Source: Alphaproteobacteria bacterium (GTDB taxonomy: Bacteria > Myxococcota_A > UBA796 > CAJQPC01). Taken from it: DNA of 64,000 bases. Numbering within the stretch: the first letter of the stretch is position 1; each line of letters starts with the position of its first letter. Location of the stretch: positions 124,001 to 188,000 of the forward strand of contig JACKEV010000015.1 in NCBI GenBank assembly GCA_020632795.1, read 5' to 3'. Below the pieces are notes generated by a model, which saw only the letters and a program-made list of their open reading frames with translations, had not been told where the DNA came from and made no database searches. Shown piece after piece: positions 1-7,762 of this stretch. A program made the position numbers and the translations under genes.

Positions 1-1311
1 GGCCTCGGGGATGGCCGCGCGGGGGGCCTCCCCGGAGGACAGGGTCGACATCAGGCCGCGCGCCCAGCCCGTCATCAGGCTGCGCCCCTGGCTGAGCCGC
101 AGCGTGCCCTCGCTGCTGCGCATGTACAGCAGGATCTGCCCGAAGCGGTTCATGTCCGGGTGCACCACCGCCTTCACCCAGCGCACGGGGTGGCGGAGCA
201 CGAAGCCGAGGGCCCGCGTGAGCCGCTGGGGCAGCGTGTCCCCCGGGCTGTGGGGCGACACCATCGTCTTGAAGAAGTTGGAGCCCGCGCTGTAGCGCAC
301 CGGCTCGATGTGCGAGCTGTCGCTCAGCTCCAGGATGGAGCCGATGGCGACCCCCTTCGACCAGTCCACGTCGCGCCGGTCAGAGAGCACCGCCATCAGC
401 ACCTCGGAGTTGGTGCGGACCTGATCCCCGGTGCGCGCGGACAGGGCTGGCAGGCCCCTGGGGTCGGCCTTCATCCGGGTGAGCAGGTCGACCGTGCCCA
501 GCACCCCGGCCGAGAGCACGACCCTGTCGGCGGTCCAGGCGCGGCGGGCCCGACGGCGCCACCCCAGCGCGGTCTCGGCCTCGACCGCGTAGCCGCCCTC
601 GGGGCGCGGGCGCACGGCGGTGACCTCGGTGTCCGGCAGGATCTCCACCCCCAGCCGCTCCGCCAGCCAGAGGTAGTTCTTGTCCAGGGTGTTCTTGGCG
701 CCGTGGCGGCAGCCCAGCATGCAGCCCCCGCACTTGACGCAGCCGGTGCGCGGGGGGCCCTGCCCGTCGAAGTAGGGGTCGTCCACCGACTGGCCCGGGG
801 CGCCGAAGTACACGGCGTTCCAGGTGGGGTGGTGGTCCTGCTCGCGCCCGAGGTCACGGGCGATGTCCCGCAGCATGTCGTCGGGCGGCGTGGAGAACGG
901 GACGGGGGTCGCGCCCAGCATCCGCCGGGCGGTCTGGTAGTACGGGGCCAGCTCGGCCTGCCAGTCGGCGAGGTGCGCCCAGCTCGGCGCCTGGAAGAAG
1001 GGGGCGGGCGGGATGGGCAGGGTGTTGGCGTAGACCAGGGAGCCCCCGCCGACCCCGACGCCTGAAAATATCGTAACATGACGAAAAAACGTCATCTTGA
1101 ACAGGCCGCGCCAGTTCAGCGCAGGCAGCCAGAGCCAGCGTGGGAGCTGCCAGTTGGTCTCCGGGAAGTCCTCGGGCCCCAGCCGGCGCCCCTTCTCCAA
1201 CACCAGCACCCGGTAGCCCTTCTCGGCCAGCCGCAGCGCCGAGACGCTGCCGCCGAAGCCCGAGCCCACCACCACCACGTCGTAATGCGCCTGCTCGCCT
1301 GGAGTGCTCAT
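1..1311 (-). CDS. GMC-family flavoprotein oxidoreductase, cholesterol-oxidase-like (3' end outside window)
   Basis: The reading frame runs leftward from an ATG at 1311 and leaves the window still open, so the C-terminus is missing. The N-terminus has a dinucleotide-binding VVVVGSGFGGS motif and then VLVLEKG, typical of an FAD Rossmann fold. Further on comes GVGVGGGSLVYANTL, the second FAD-contacting motif of GMC oxidoreductases. Mid-protein there is a Cys-rich stretch (CVKCGGCMLGCRHGAKNTL), which is characteristic of the branch that includes mycobacterial ChoD-like proteins. The family oxidises alcohols or sterols with FAD, but the substrate here cannot be read. It is divergent from the gene at 1383. 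An AT-rich hairpin sequence lies inside the coding region at 1078-1095. Confidence 0.88.
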   Translation of the reverse strand, partial: MSTPGEQAHYDVVVVGSGFGGSVSALRLAEKGYRVLVLEKGRRLGPEDFPETNWQLPRWLWLPALNWRGLFKMTFFRHVTIFSGVGVGGGSLVYANTLPIPPAPFFQAPSWAHLADWQAELAPYYQTARRMLGATPVPFSTPPDDMLRDIARDLGREQDHHPTWNAVYFGAPGQSVDDPYFDGQGPPRTGCVKCGGCMLGCRHGAKNTLDKNYLWLAERLGVEILPDTEVTAVRPRPEGGYAVEAETALGWRRRARRAWTADRVVLSAGVLGTVDLLTRMKADPRGLPALSARTGDQVRTNSEVLMAVLSDRRDVDWSKGVAIGSILELSDSSHIEPVRYSAGSNFFKTMVSPHSPGDTLPQRLTRALGFVLRHPVRWVKAVVHPDMNRFGQILLYMRSSEGTLRLSQGRSLMTGWARGLMSTLSSGEAPRAAIPEA

Positions 1312-1382
1312 GACCTGAAGCATATGCCGTTCGGTCGGCCGGCGGGCTGGCGCCCCCGCCCGGTGCTATGGTCCCCCACCTG

Positions 1383-2003
1383 ATGGAACACCTCCGCGCC
1401 GCGCTCGTGCTCGCCGTCATCGTCGTGACCTGGATCCTGGGCACGCCGGGCCTGGACTTCCTCCGCCCCTCCGACGCCGACACCCCGGAGGAGCGCGAGG
1501 CCTTCCGCGAGCTGGTCGGCGAGCCCGCGGCCACCGCCGGACTGGCCATCATGGACTTCAACACGAACATCCGGCTGCCCGTCGACCAGCGGCTGGCCTG
1601 GACCCAGCGCCCCTTCCGGGTGAGCCAGCTCTGGTCGCTGTACCGGGACGGCCCCCCCCGGGTGCGCCGCCTGGAGATCCGGGTGGACGGGGACCTCAAG
1701 TACCGCAGCGTCGACCCCGAGCACGACTGGCTGGCCGACACCCTCCGCAACCGCCGGCTCCGGCCGGTGGCCGAGTCCACCGTCATCCAGTACGACGCCC
1801 ACAACTGGGAGGGGTTGCTCCGGCTGGTGGTCCTGCGGGCCCGGGAGACCTGGCCGGACGCCCAGGTGGTCGAGCTGGCCGCCACCGAGGGCCCCTTCCC
1901 GGGCGATCGGATGGCCACGAAGTACACGATGACCGCCCAGGCCCCGGACTGGGCGCCCGCGCACGCCTGGGACCCGCGCTGGCCGCACCGGAGGAAGCCG
2001 TGA
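1383..2003 (+). CDS. Small membrane-anchored protein paired with HTTM protein
   Basis: A 206-residue protein starts with a hydrophobic segment (ALVLAVIVVTWILG) that should act as an uncleaved signal anchor, followed by a soluble domain with many Trp and Arg residues. I recognise no family with certainty. Proteins of this kind are often encoded beside HTTM or gamma-carboxylase-like membrane proteins, and here the stop codon overlaps the GTG start of such a gene at 2000 by four bases. That argues for translational coupling and a shared function. I chose the ATG at 1383 over an in-frame ATG at 1368 because 1368 would fall inside a possible -10 element (TATGGT, 1367-1372). Neither start has a good ribosome binding site. 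Confidence 0.7.
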   Translation: MEHLRAALVLAVIVVTWILGTPGLDFLRPSDADTPEEREAFRELVGEPAATAGLAIMDFNTNIRLPVDQRLAWTQRPFRVSQLWSLYRDGPPRVRRLEIRVDGDLKYRSVDPEHDWLADTLRNRRLRPVAESTVIQYDAHNWEGLLRLVVLRARETWPDAQVVELAATEGPFPGDRMATKYTMTAQAPDWAPAHAWDPRWPHRRKP

Positions 2004-2932
2004 CGGGGCTGTGGCAGCGCTGGGTCGACTTCACCGGCCGGCCGATGGACACCCGGCCCCTGGCGCTGGTGCGCATCTTCGCCGCGCTCTGCGTCCTCGT
2101 CGACCTGCTGCGGCTGGCGCAGCTCCGGCTGGTGACCTTCCTGTTCACCCCCTACGAGCAGGGGGGGCTCTCCCAGGTCCAGGACTCGTCCTGGCGGCTG
2201 GACGAGCTGCTCGGCCCCACCGTGGCCGGCCCGGTCAGCTACGCGGTCAGCCTGGTCTGCATGGCGCTGATCGCGCTGGGGGTGGCGGTGCGGCCGGCCA
2301 TCGTCATCGGGGTCCTGGCCTACGCCCAGCTCGGCCACGCCTACCCCCCCGGTGACCGCGCCATCGACCGCGTGCTGCGCCTGACGCTGCTCTTCCTCCT
2401 GTTCTCCCAGGCCCACCGCCGCTTCGCCCTGTCCAACGTGCTGGGGTGGACGAAGCGCCTGGACACGGCCCCGGCCTGGCCGGCCGACCTCATCCGCAGC
2501 CAGCTCGTCATGGTCTACATGGCGGCGGGCCTCTCCAAGATCATGCAGCAGCCCCTCTGGGTCGCGGTCACCGGCACGCCGGTGCTCTACCGCATCATGA
2601 CCGACCCCATGGCCGCCACCCTGGACCCGGAGGCCTGGGAGGGCGCGCCGTGGCTCTTCTACGCCGGCGGCATCGGGACCATCGTGCTGGAGGTCGGGGC
2701 CTTCGTCATCCTGACCCGCCTCGCGCCGTACTGGGCGCTGCTGGGCCTGGGCATGCACCTGGGCATCGCGATGACGATGAAGCTGGGCATGTTCAGCTTC
2801 GGCATGATGTCGCTCTACCCCATCCTGCTGGGGGCCTGGATCTGCGCCGGGCTGGACCGTCTGGGCCGCAGAGGCGGGCGCTGGGCCGCGCTGGGCCGCG
2901 CTACGGCGGAGGCACCGGCCCCAGGGCGTTGA
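2000..2932 (+). CDS. HTTM-domain membrane protein (vitamin K gamma-carboxylase-like)
   Basis: This 310-residue polytopic membrane protein has about eight hydrophobic helices. The N-terminal stretch RPLALVRIFAAL and the mid-protein QLVMVYMAAGLSKIMQ match the HTTM (horizontally transferred transmembrane) family, which is related to the integral-membrane part of vitamin K-dependent gamma-carboxylase. Bacterial members are mostly of unknown function, and the catalytic activity of the animal enzymes should not be assumed. The GTG start overlaps the stop of the preceding gene (GTGA). The 3' end overlaps the convergent acyltransferase gene by 32 bp. Confidence 0.78.
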   Translation: MTGLWQRWVDFTGRPMDTRPLALVRIFAALCVLVDLLRLAQLRLVTFLFTPYEQGGLSQVQDSSWRLDELLGPTVAGPVSYAVSLVCMALIALGVAVRPAIVIGVLAYAQLGHAYPPGDRAIDRVLRLTLLFLLFSQAHRRFALSNVLGWTKRLDTAPAWPADLIRSQLVMVYMAAGLSKIMQQPLWVAVTGTPVLYRIMTDPMAATLDPEAWEGAPWLFYAGGIGTIVLEVGAFVILTRLAPYWALLGLGMHLGIAMTMKLGMFSFGMMSLYPILLGAWICAGLDRLGRRGGRWAALGRATAEAPAPGR

Positions 2933-4130
2933 GGTCCGGGCGGCTGTGCCACCACCAGTGCCGCAGGAAGTGGGACCACAGGAGCGTGCTGTGCCGACCG
3001 GGCTCCACGCGCAGGAGCTGGTCGGCGGTGATGACCTGGAGCTGGTCGTTGACCTCGACCGAGAAGGCCTTGATCTCGGGCCAGCCCATCGACCAGGTCT
3101 CCTCGCCGTTCAGGTCCAGGACGCGCAGGCCGCCGCGCTCCAGGCGCAGCTCCCCCCGGGCCAGCTCCGTGCGCGCCTTCGAGCGCCGGTCCAGCGCCAC
3201 GACGCTGGCGTCCGAGGCCTTCAGCACGAGGCCCTCGGCCTCCAGGGTGTCGGCGTCGAGCAACGGAGGGTCCCCGAAGTGGCCGGCGATCCGGTCGTAG
3301 GCCGCCCGGACCGTCCAGGACGCCACCCCCTCGGTCTCCGACACCAGCCTGGAGCGGATGTCCACCCGCCACTGCGCGCCGCAGGCGTGGCAGCGCACGT
3401 GGTTGCCGCGGCCCGGGGGCACCACCAGCCCCTCGACGGCGAAGCAGTGGGGGCAGGCCCACAGGTAGACCGGCAGGCCCCAGGCCAGCCGCCAGCCCAG
3501 GCAGAGGCCCCGGAACGCCGGCTCGGGGTCGATGGTGAGCTGCCGCTGGACCTCGGCGGTGATGTCCTCCGCGCTCATGTCCTCGGGGAAGGTCATCGGC
3601 GCGGTGTACTCCAGCAGCAGCGGCACCCAGCGGGGGTAGAGCGCCCAGCGCGGCTCCAGCATCCAGCCGGTGAGGTTGCGGCAGAACACCACCCGGGCGT
3701 TGAGCTGCTTGATGAGCCGCCCGGTCCCCGGCCGGATGGGGATGCCGCGCCCGTCCCAGGTGCGGGTCCCCTCGGGGTAGATCAGGATGATCTGCCCGGC
3801 CTCATAGAGGTCGACCAGGGTGGACACGCTGCCCTGGTCCTTGACGAACTTCTGCTTGGGGAAGGCCCCCAGCGCCGTGATGAGCCGCCGCAGCCAGGGC
3901 ACCCGGAACAGGTTCGCGCTGGCCATGAAGTGCGCGGGGTGCCACAGGGCCCAGGCCGCCCAGATGGGGTCCATCGCCGAGACGTGGTTGCCCATGAGCA
4001 GGTAGGGCCCCTTGGGGGGCGGGCGCGGCAGGCCCCGGTTGCGCTGCCGGAACACGACCCACGCCAGCGGCACGTACACCAGCCACAGCACCCGCCAGAG
4101 CAGCCAGCGTCGGAACCCGATGTACTGCAC
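2901..4130 (-). CDS. PlsC-type lysophospholipid acyltransferase with C-terminal zinc ribbon
   Basis: The 409-residue protein has a membrane-proximal N-terminus and then the acyltransferase block I NHVSAMD (about residues 48-54), with the catalytic His/Asp pair. Block III appears as YPEGTRTWDG near residue 119. PlsC-family enzymes acylate lysophosphatidic acid or related lysolipids at the inner membrane. Unlike standard PlsC (about 240 residues), it continues into a CPHC...CHAC four-cysteine zinc ribbon near residues 215-245 and then roughly 150 residues of beta-rich sequence without a recognised domain. The extension may bind a partner or regulate activity, but that is inference. The acceptor lipid is unknown. 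Confidence 0.85.
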   Translation of the reverse strand: MQYIGFRRWLLWRVLWLVYVPLAWVVFRQRNRGLPRPPPKGPYLLMGNHVSAMDPIWAAWALWHPAHFMASANLFRVPWLRRLITALGAFPKQKFVKDQGSVSTLVDLYEAGQIILIYPEGTRTWDGRGIPIRPGTGRLIKQLNARVVFCRNLTGWMLEPRWALYPRWVPLLLEYTAPMTFPEDMSAEDITAEVQRQLTIDPEPAFRGLCLGWRLAWGLPVYLWACPHCFAVEGLVVPPGRGNHVRCHACGAQWRVDIRSRLVSETEGVASWTVRAAYDRIAGHFGDPPLLDADTLEAEGLVLKASDASVVALDRRSKARTELARGELRLERGGLRVLDLNGEETWSMGWPEIKAFSVEVNDQLQVITADQLLRVEPGRHSTLLWSHFLRHWWWHSRPDLNALGPVPPP

Positions 4131-4157
4131 CGCGCCTCCACGTCACCTGGAGACAGC

Positions 4158-4955
4158 TTACCGCGCGGGCGGTTGACAGACCGAGCAGGCGAAGGTGGCG
4201 CGACCGGCCTGCATGAAGCGCTGGATCGGCGCGCCGCAGCGGGGGCAGGGCGCCCCGGCCCGGCCGTAGACGTCGAAGGGGTTGGACGCCCCCGGCCCGT
4301 CGTTCAGGTAGTGGATCTCATCGCCCGCCTCGACCGCCACGATGTGGTGGAGGAAGGCGTGGCTGGCCTCCGCGATGGCCGCCCAGCACGCCGCCGACAG
4401 GGTCCGGGCCGAGGCCCGGGGGGAGACCCCGGCCCGCCAGCAGATCTCCGAGGCCGCGATGTTGCCCAGGCCGGCGACCCGATCCTGGCGCATCAGCGCG
4501 GGCTTGATGGCGCCCCGCAGGTCGCCGAGCCGCGCGGCCCACCACGCCCCCGGGTGGCGCTCCGGGAAGGGCTCCGGGCCCAGGTCCAGGGTGTCGAGCC
4601 AGGCCGCCGCCCCGCCGGGCGGGAGCACCCGAAGCTCCCCCAGCCGCCGGGTATCCACGAAGGCGATGACCCCGCCGTCGTCCAGCCGCAGCCGGGCCCG
4701 GGGGCGCAGGCCGGGGCGCTCCGGGATGAGCTTGCCGGTCATCCTGAAGTGCCAGGCCAGCTCCGCGGAGGGGGTGGCCAGCAGGAGGTGCTTGGCCCTC
4801 CGCCACACCCGCGTCACCGGGCCTGCGGGGGTCGGGTTTCCCCTGTTGCCGATGCGCAGGGCGTCATCGGGGAGGTCGAGCCCGACGACGCGGCGCCCTC
4901 GGGTCCAGCGACGCAGGTTGCGCGCGGCGATCTCTACTTCAGGCAGCTCGGGCAC
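4158..4955 (-). CDS. mutM: Formamidopyrimidine-DNA glycosylase
   Basis: The protein (265 residues, the usual Fpg length) begins with PELPEVE, where the Pro after the removed initiator is the catalytic imino nucleophile and the next Glu assists. It ends with the zinc-finger signature CPRCGAPI...GRATFACSVCQ. Fpg excises oxidised purines such as 8-oxoguanine from DNA and nicks the abasic site by beta/delta elimination. The start is GTG at 4955, fixed by the need for Pro at position 2. It lies 19 bases inside the 3' end of the upstream TPR gene, so the two are probably co-translated. Confidence 0.95.
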   Translation of the reverse strand: MPELPEVEIAARNLRRWTRGRRVVGLDLPDDALRIGNRGNPTPAGPVTRVWRRAKHLLLATPSAELAWHFRMTGKLIPERPGLRPRARLRLDDGGVIAFVDTRRLGELRVLPPGGAAAWLDTLDLGPEPFPERHPGAWWAARLGDLRGAIKPALMRQDRVAGLGNIAASEICWRAGVSPRASARTLSAACWAAIAEASHAFLHHIVAVEAGDEIHYLNDGPGASNPFDVYGRAGAPCPRCGAPIQRFMQAGRATFACSVCQPPAR

Positions 4956-6076
4956 AGCGTCGTGAGGTGCGCGCGCGCGTCCAGCACGTCGGGGTAGTGG
5001 GGGTAGATCGCCAGCGCCCGGGAGAGGATCGCCGTGGCCTCCGCGGTGCGGCCCACGTCGGCCAGCGCCCGGGCCTCGGCCGCCAGCAGCGCGGGGTGCT
5101 CGTGGAAGGTGAAGCGGTTGCCCTGGAGCAGGTCCAGGGCCTCATCCGCGCGGCCCATCCGCCGCAGGGACTCCGCCAGCAGCGCCGCGGCGTCCGCCGA
5201 GCGCGGCCGCTGGTTGGAGGCTCGGGTGAGGGTCTCGTTGGCCCCGACGAGGTTGTCCTCGGCGAGCTGGACCCGGCCCAGCACCAGGCGCGTCCGGTGG
5301 GAGAGGCCGCCGCCGTAGAGGTCGGCCAGCCAGAGGTGGAACTCGGCGTCGTCCAGGCGGCCCTGGGCGAACAGCAGCTCGGCCAGCTCGGCGTGTGCGC
5401 TGGAGCTGCGGGGGAAGAGCCCGGTGGCCTCGACCAGCAGCTCCTCCGCGCCGACGTCGTCGCCCGCGAAGCGCAGGTCCAGCGCCGCGTCCAGCAGCAC
5501 CGGCAGCTCGGTGTCCTCGCCCTCCACGTTCACCCGCTGGCTGAGGCGCAGCGCGGCGGCCTCGGCCGGGTGGCCCAGGGCGCGCAGCGTGTCGGCGTGG
5601 TCGGAGATGCCCTCGACCTCGTAGAGCGGGTCGCCGGCACACAGGCCGAAGCCGGCGATGGCGTCGGCGTAGAAGCCCGCCCGAGCCTCGGTCATGGCCA
5701 GCATGCAGTGGGCGCGGAGGTTGTCGGGGTGGACGTCCAGGAGCGCGCGCAGCTTGCCCGAGGCGCGGCGGAACTGGTCCTTGCGGAACGCGACGCTGGC
5801 GCCGTCTCCGGGACCGCCGCGCCGGCCGACCGACGCCTCGCCGATGTGGGCGAGCCGGGTGGAGGGGCCCTGCTTGCGCAGCTCCGGGGGCTGGCCGCGT
5901 CGGCCCTGGCGGCCGGCCTTGGACGCCTTGCCGTCCTTGGCGTCCGGCGCGGGGGCCTCCGGAGAGGCCTCGCCAGAGTCCTCTCCAGCGCGGGTGAACG
6001 TTGGAGCAACCAGGAGCAGCGCCGCCGCCAGGGCGAACGCTAGTCGAACTCGCCCTGCTTTGCGCGCTGGATCCAC
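4934..6076 (-). CDS. Exported TPR-repeat protein
   Basis: Starting at GTG 6076 gives a 380-residue protein with a credible signal peptide (basic DPARKAGR, then a hydrophobic LAFALAAALLLVAP run ending near TRAGED). The frame is open further upstream, but that stretch only mirrors the overlapping gene at 6040-6360, so I reject a longer start. The mature protein has a charged Ser/Ala/Lys-rich linker and then at least five degenerate helical repeats of TPR type (for example LRAHCMLAMTEARAGFYADA and ALLAAEARALADVGRTAEA). Such proteins usually scaffold protein complexes in the periplasm. The partner is unknown. Confidence 0.78.
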   Translation of the reverse strand: MDPARKAGRVRLAFALAAALLLVAPTFTRAGEDSGEASPEAPAPDAKDGKASKAGRQGRRGQPPELRKQGPSTRLAHIGEASVGRRGGPGDGASVAFRKDQFRRASGKLRALLDVHPDNLRAHCMLAMTEARAGFYADAIAGFGLCAGDPLYEVEGISDHADTLRALGHPAEAAALRLSQRVNVEGEDTELPVLLDAALDLRFAGDDVGAEELLVEATGLFPRSSSAHAELAELLFAQGRLDDAEFHLWLADLYGGGLSHRTRLVLGRVQLAEDNLVGANETLTRASNQRPRSADAAALLAESLRRMGRADEALDLLQGNRFTFHEHPALLAAEARALADVGRTAEATAILSRALAIYPHYPDVLDARAHLTTLCPSCLK

Positions 6077-6360
6077 TCGAGGATCTCCTTCTCGATGACC
6101 TGGAGGGCGGCGCTGCGGAAGGGCCGGAACAGAAGCGGCACCTCCAGCTCCAGCTCGACATCGCTCTTCCCGACCTGCACCACGCCCTCGAGGGTCTTGC
6201 CTGCCACGGTGAAGGACAGCTCCGCGCGGTCCTCGGTCACCCACCGACCCTGGGGGTTGTACTCCGTGAATCGGTCACGGTAGCTCTCCAGGGCCTTGCG
6301 GGTGGCCCGGCGGGCGAGCTCGTGGGCCAGGCCGTGGTGGATGTTGTGCTTGACCGCCAT
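6040..6360 (-). CDS. Polyhydroxyalkanoic-acid-system family small protein
   Basis: This 106-residue cytoplasmic protein starts with an amphipathic helix (HGLAHELARRATRKALESYRD). Alternating beta strands follow (RAELSFTVAGKTLEGVVQV, DVELELEVPLLFRP), and then a C-terminal helix. The layout matches the family annotated as putative polyhydroxyalkanoic acid system protein (PHA_gran_rgn). Members are found across Proteobacteria with and without PHA genes, so a role in PHA granules is not established, and no PHA synthase is seen nearby. Its 3' end overlaps the start of the TPR gene by about 37 bp. Confidence 0.72.
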   Translation of the reverse strand: MAVKHNIHHGLAHELARRATRKALESYRDRFTEYNPQGRWVTEDRAELSFTVAGKTLEGVVQVGKSDVELELEVPLLFRPFRSAALQVIEKEILEWIQRAKQGEFD

Positions 6361-6440
6361 GGGCAGGCTCCATGTTCGGGGCGTGAGGGCGCCGATGGGA
6401 GGCGCCGGTCGACCTCTTCCATGTATCCCGAAAGCGGCGA

Positions 6441-6475
6441 CGCGCGCCCCCCGCGATCCGTGCGGGGGGCGCGCG
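6441..6475 (-). terminator. Strong GC hairpin downstream of HU
   Basis: A perfect 14-bp inverted repeat (arms 6441-6454 and 6462-6475) flanks a 7-base loop. It sits in the 135-base gap between the HU stop codon (6496) and the next minus-strand gene. There is no T-run after it, so it is either a factor-assisted terminator, an attenuator between HU and the downstream operon, or an mRNA-stabilising 3' structure for the abundant HU transcript. Confidence 0.6.
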
Positions 6476-6495
6476 CCGGGGTCCAGGTCCGGGGA

Positions 6496-6789
6496 TCAGA
6501 CCTCGACGCGGGTCGCGAGGTTCTTGCCCACGCGGAAGAAGACGACCGTCTTGGCGGGGATCTCGAGCGGCTTGCCGCTGGAGGGGTTGGTGCCGGTCCG
6601 CGCGGCGCGGCGGCGGGTGCCGAAGGTCCCGAAGCCGGGGATGGTCACCTTGCGCCCGGCGTCCAGCTCGGTCGCGATGATGCCGCCGCCGGACTCTGCG
6701 GCGAAGATGGCGTTGACCACCTCCATCGCCTTGACCTGGGTCAGACCGGTCTTCTTCGCGAGCTTCTGCGCCAGCTCTTTCTTGTTCAT
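6496..6789 (-). CDS. HU-family histone-like DNA-binding protein
   Basis: The 97-residue protein is full length for HU/IHF. It begins MNKKELAQKLAKKTGLTQ, has the dimerisation helices, and carries the DNA-binding-arm region with IPGFGTFGTRRRAARTGTNPSSGKPLEIPAKTVV broken into its usual segments, including the intercalating Pro of the NPxxG-type turn. HU bends and compacts chromosomal DNA as a dimer. It could be the sole HU or one of several paralogues. The start codon ATG at 6789 follows GGAGGCAAGC. A possible promoter lies about 75 bases upstream and a strong hairpin follows the stop, so the gene is probably monocistronic. Confidence 0.95.
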   Translation of the reverse strand: MNKKELAQKLAKKTGLTQVKAMEVVNAIFAAESGGGIIATELDAGRKVTIPGFGTFGTRRRAARTGTNPSSGKPLEIPAKTVVFFRVGKNLATRVEV

Positions 6790-6863
6790 GCTTGCCTCCG
6801 GGTGTGCGGGATGCGTTGAGGGCCAGGAAGGCCGAAAACGGGGCTGTTGCCCGCGCGGCGGCA

Positions 6864-6891
6864 ACCATAGCGCGCCGGACAGATTTCGACA
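6864..6891 (-). promoter_or_regulatory. Candidate sigma70-type promoter for HU
   Basis: Read on the minus strand there is TGTCGA (6891-6886), a 16-base spacer and TATGGT (6869-6864), about 75 bases before the HU start. The region is locally less GC-rich than its surroundings. This is a match by eye to a relaxed consensus only. Confidence 0.35.
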
Positions 6892-7072
6892 CCCCCTTTT
6901 TCGATCAAGAACGTCCCCTGAAATACAGAATGCAAGAATGCTGGCCACATCGGGATCGTAGGTCAAAAACCGGGAGCGGGGTGCAAGGAACCCGCGCGTC
7001 TGCGCGTATGCTGGACGTGGGAACCTCGCGCCCTGCGCGGGGTCGCAAGCGTTGAAGCCCCGAGGAGCCGCC

Positions 7073-7762
7073 ATGCCCGTCAGCCGTGAAGCGCTCGTTG
7101 AGACCCTCTCCCAGTGCCCGCCCGAGCAGCTCGCGGAGGTGCTCTCCGCGGCGGGGCTCTCCACGCGGGATCGAAGTGATCCCGGCGCGATGGCGCAGCG
7201 GCTCGCCCGCATGCTGTGGTGGCGCACCCACACCCCCATCGGCAACTGGGTCGCCCCGGACACCCTGGACGACATGCTCAACCGGATCGAGCGCCGCACG
7301 AAGCTGGAGCTGGGCCCCGGCGACGCCTGGGCGCGGCTGGACGCCCTGGCCCGCGCCGCGCTCTCCGAGGAGGAGCTGGACTTGTTCTGCCGGGGGAACA
7401 AGACCCCGGTGCTGGAGGATCCCGTGCTCCAGAAGAAGCTGCGGGCGGGGCTGCCCTGGGGATCCTTCGCGGGCACGGCCGGTGCAGGGGGCGCCGCCGG
7501 GGCCCGCTGGGCGTCGTTCGGCTTCCTGCGCCTGACCGCCGGCCCCATCGGGCGCATCCTGCCCCTGCTCCCCAAGGTCGGGCCGACCTACCTCGTGCTG
7601 CGCAAGGGCGCCCAGGTGGTGGCCAAGGCCTCGGGCCCGGTGGGCATCGCGATGGGCGCGGCGGCCATCAACGGGGCCCTGGGCGCCGAGTACGACCGCG
7701 CCCTGCCGATCCTGCTGGGGGTGGCGGTGCTCAAGCGGGGCCTGGACCACCCATCGCCCTGA
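7073..7762 (+). CDS. Uncharacterised protein, weakly YaaW-like
   Basis: The ATG at 7073 is chosen because GAGGAG lies five bases upstream. An in-frame TTG at 7052 lacks such a site. The 229-residue product has an acidic helical N-terminal half (SQCPPEQLAEVLSAAGL, LSEEELDLFCRG). The C-terminal half is rich in Gly and Ala and ends with GPVGIAMGAAAINGALGAEYDRALPILL, a long hydrophobic region that could insert in membrane. The arrangement of a C-terminal small-residue-rich membrane-like tail resembles the YaaW/UPF0174 group, but I could not establish homology. The 3' end overlaps the convergent phosphatase-kinase gene by 32 bp. Confidence 0.65.
   Translation: MPVSREALVETLSQCPPEQLAEVLSAAGLSTRDRSDPGAMAQRLARMLWWRTHTPIGNWVAPDTLDDMLNRIERRTKLELGPGDAWARLDALARAALSEEELDLFCRGNKTPVLEDPVLQKKLRAGLPWGSFAGTAGAGGAAGARWASFGFLRLTAGPIGRILPLLPKVGPTYLVLRKGAQVVAKASGPVGIAMGAAAINGALGAEYDRALPILLGVAVLKRGLDHPSP

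Noticed and set aside
4934..6244. A start at 6244 for the TPR protein
   Set aside because: The region 6077-6244 is translated in a different frame by the small PHA-type protein gene. Starting at 6076 gives a proper signal peptide.
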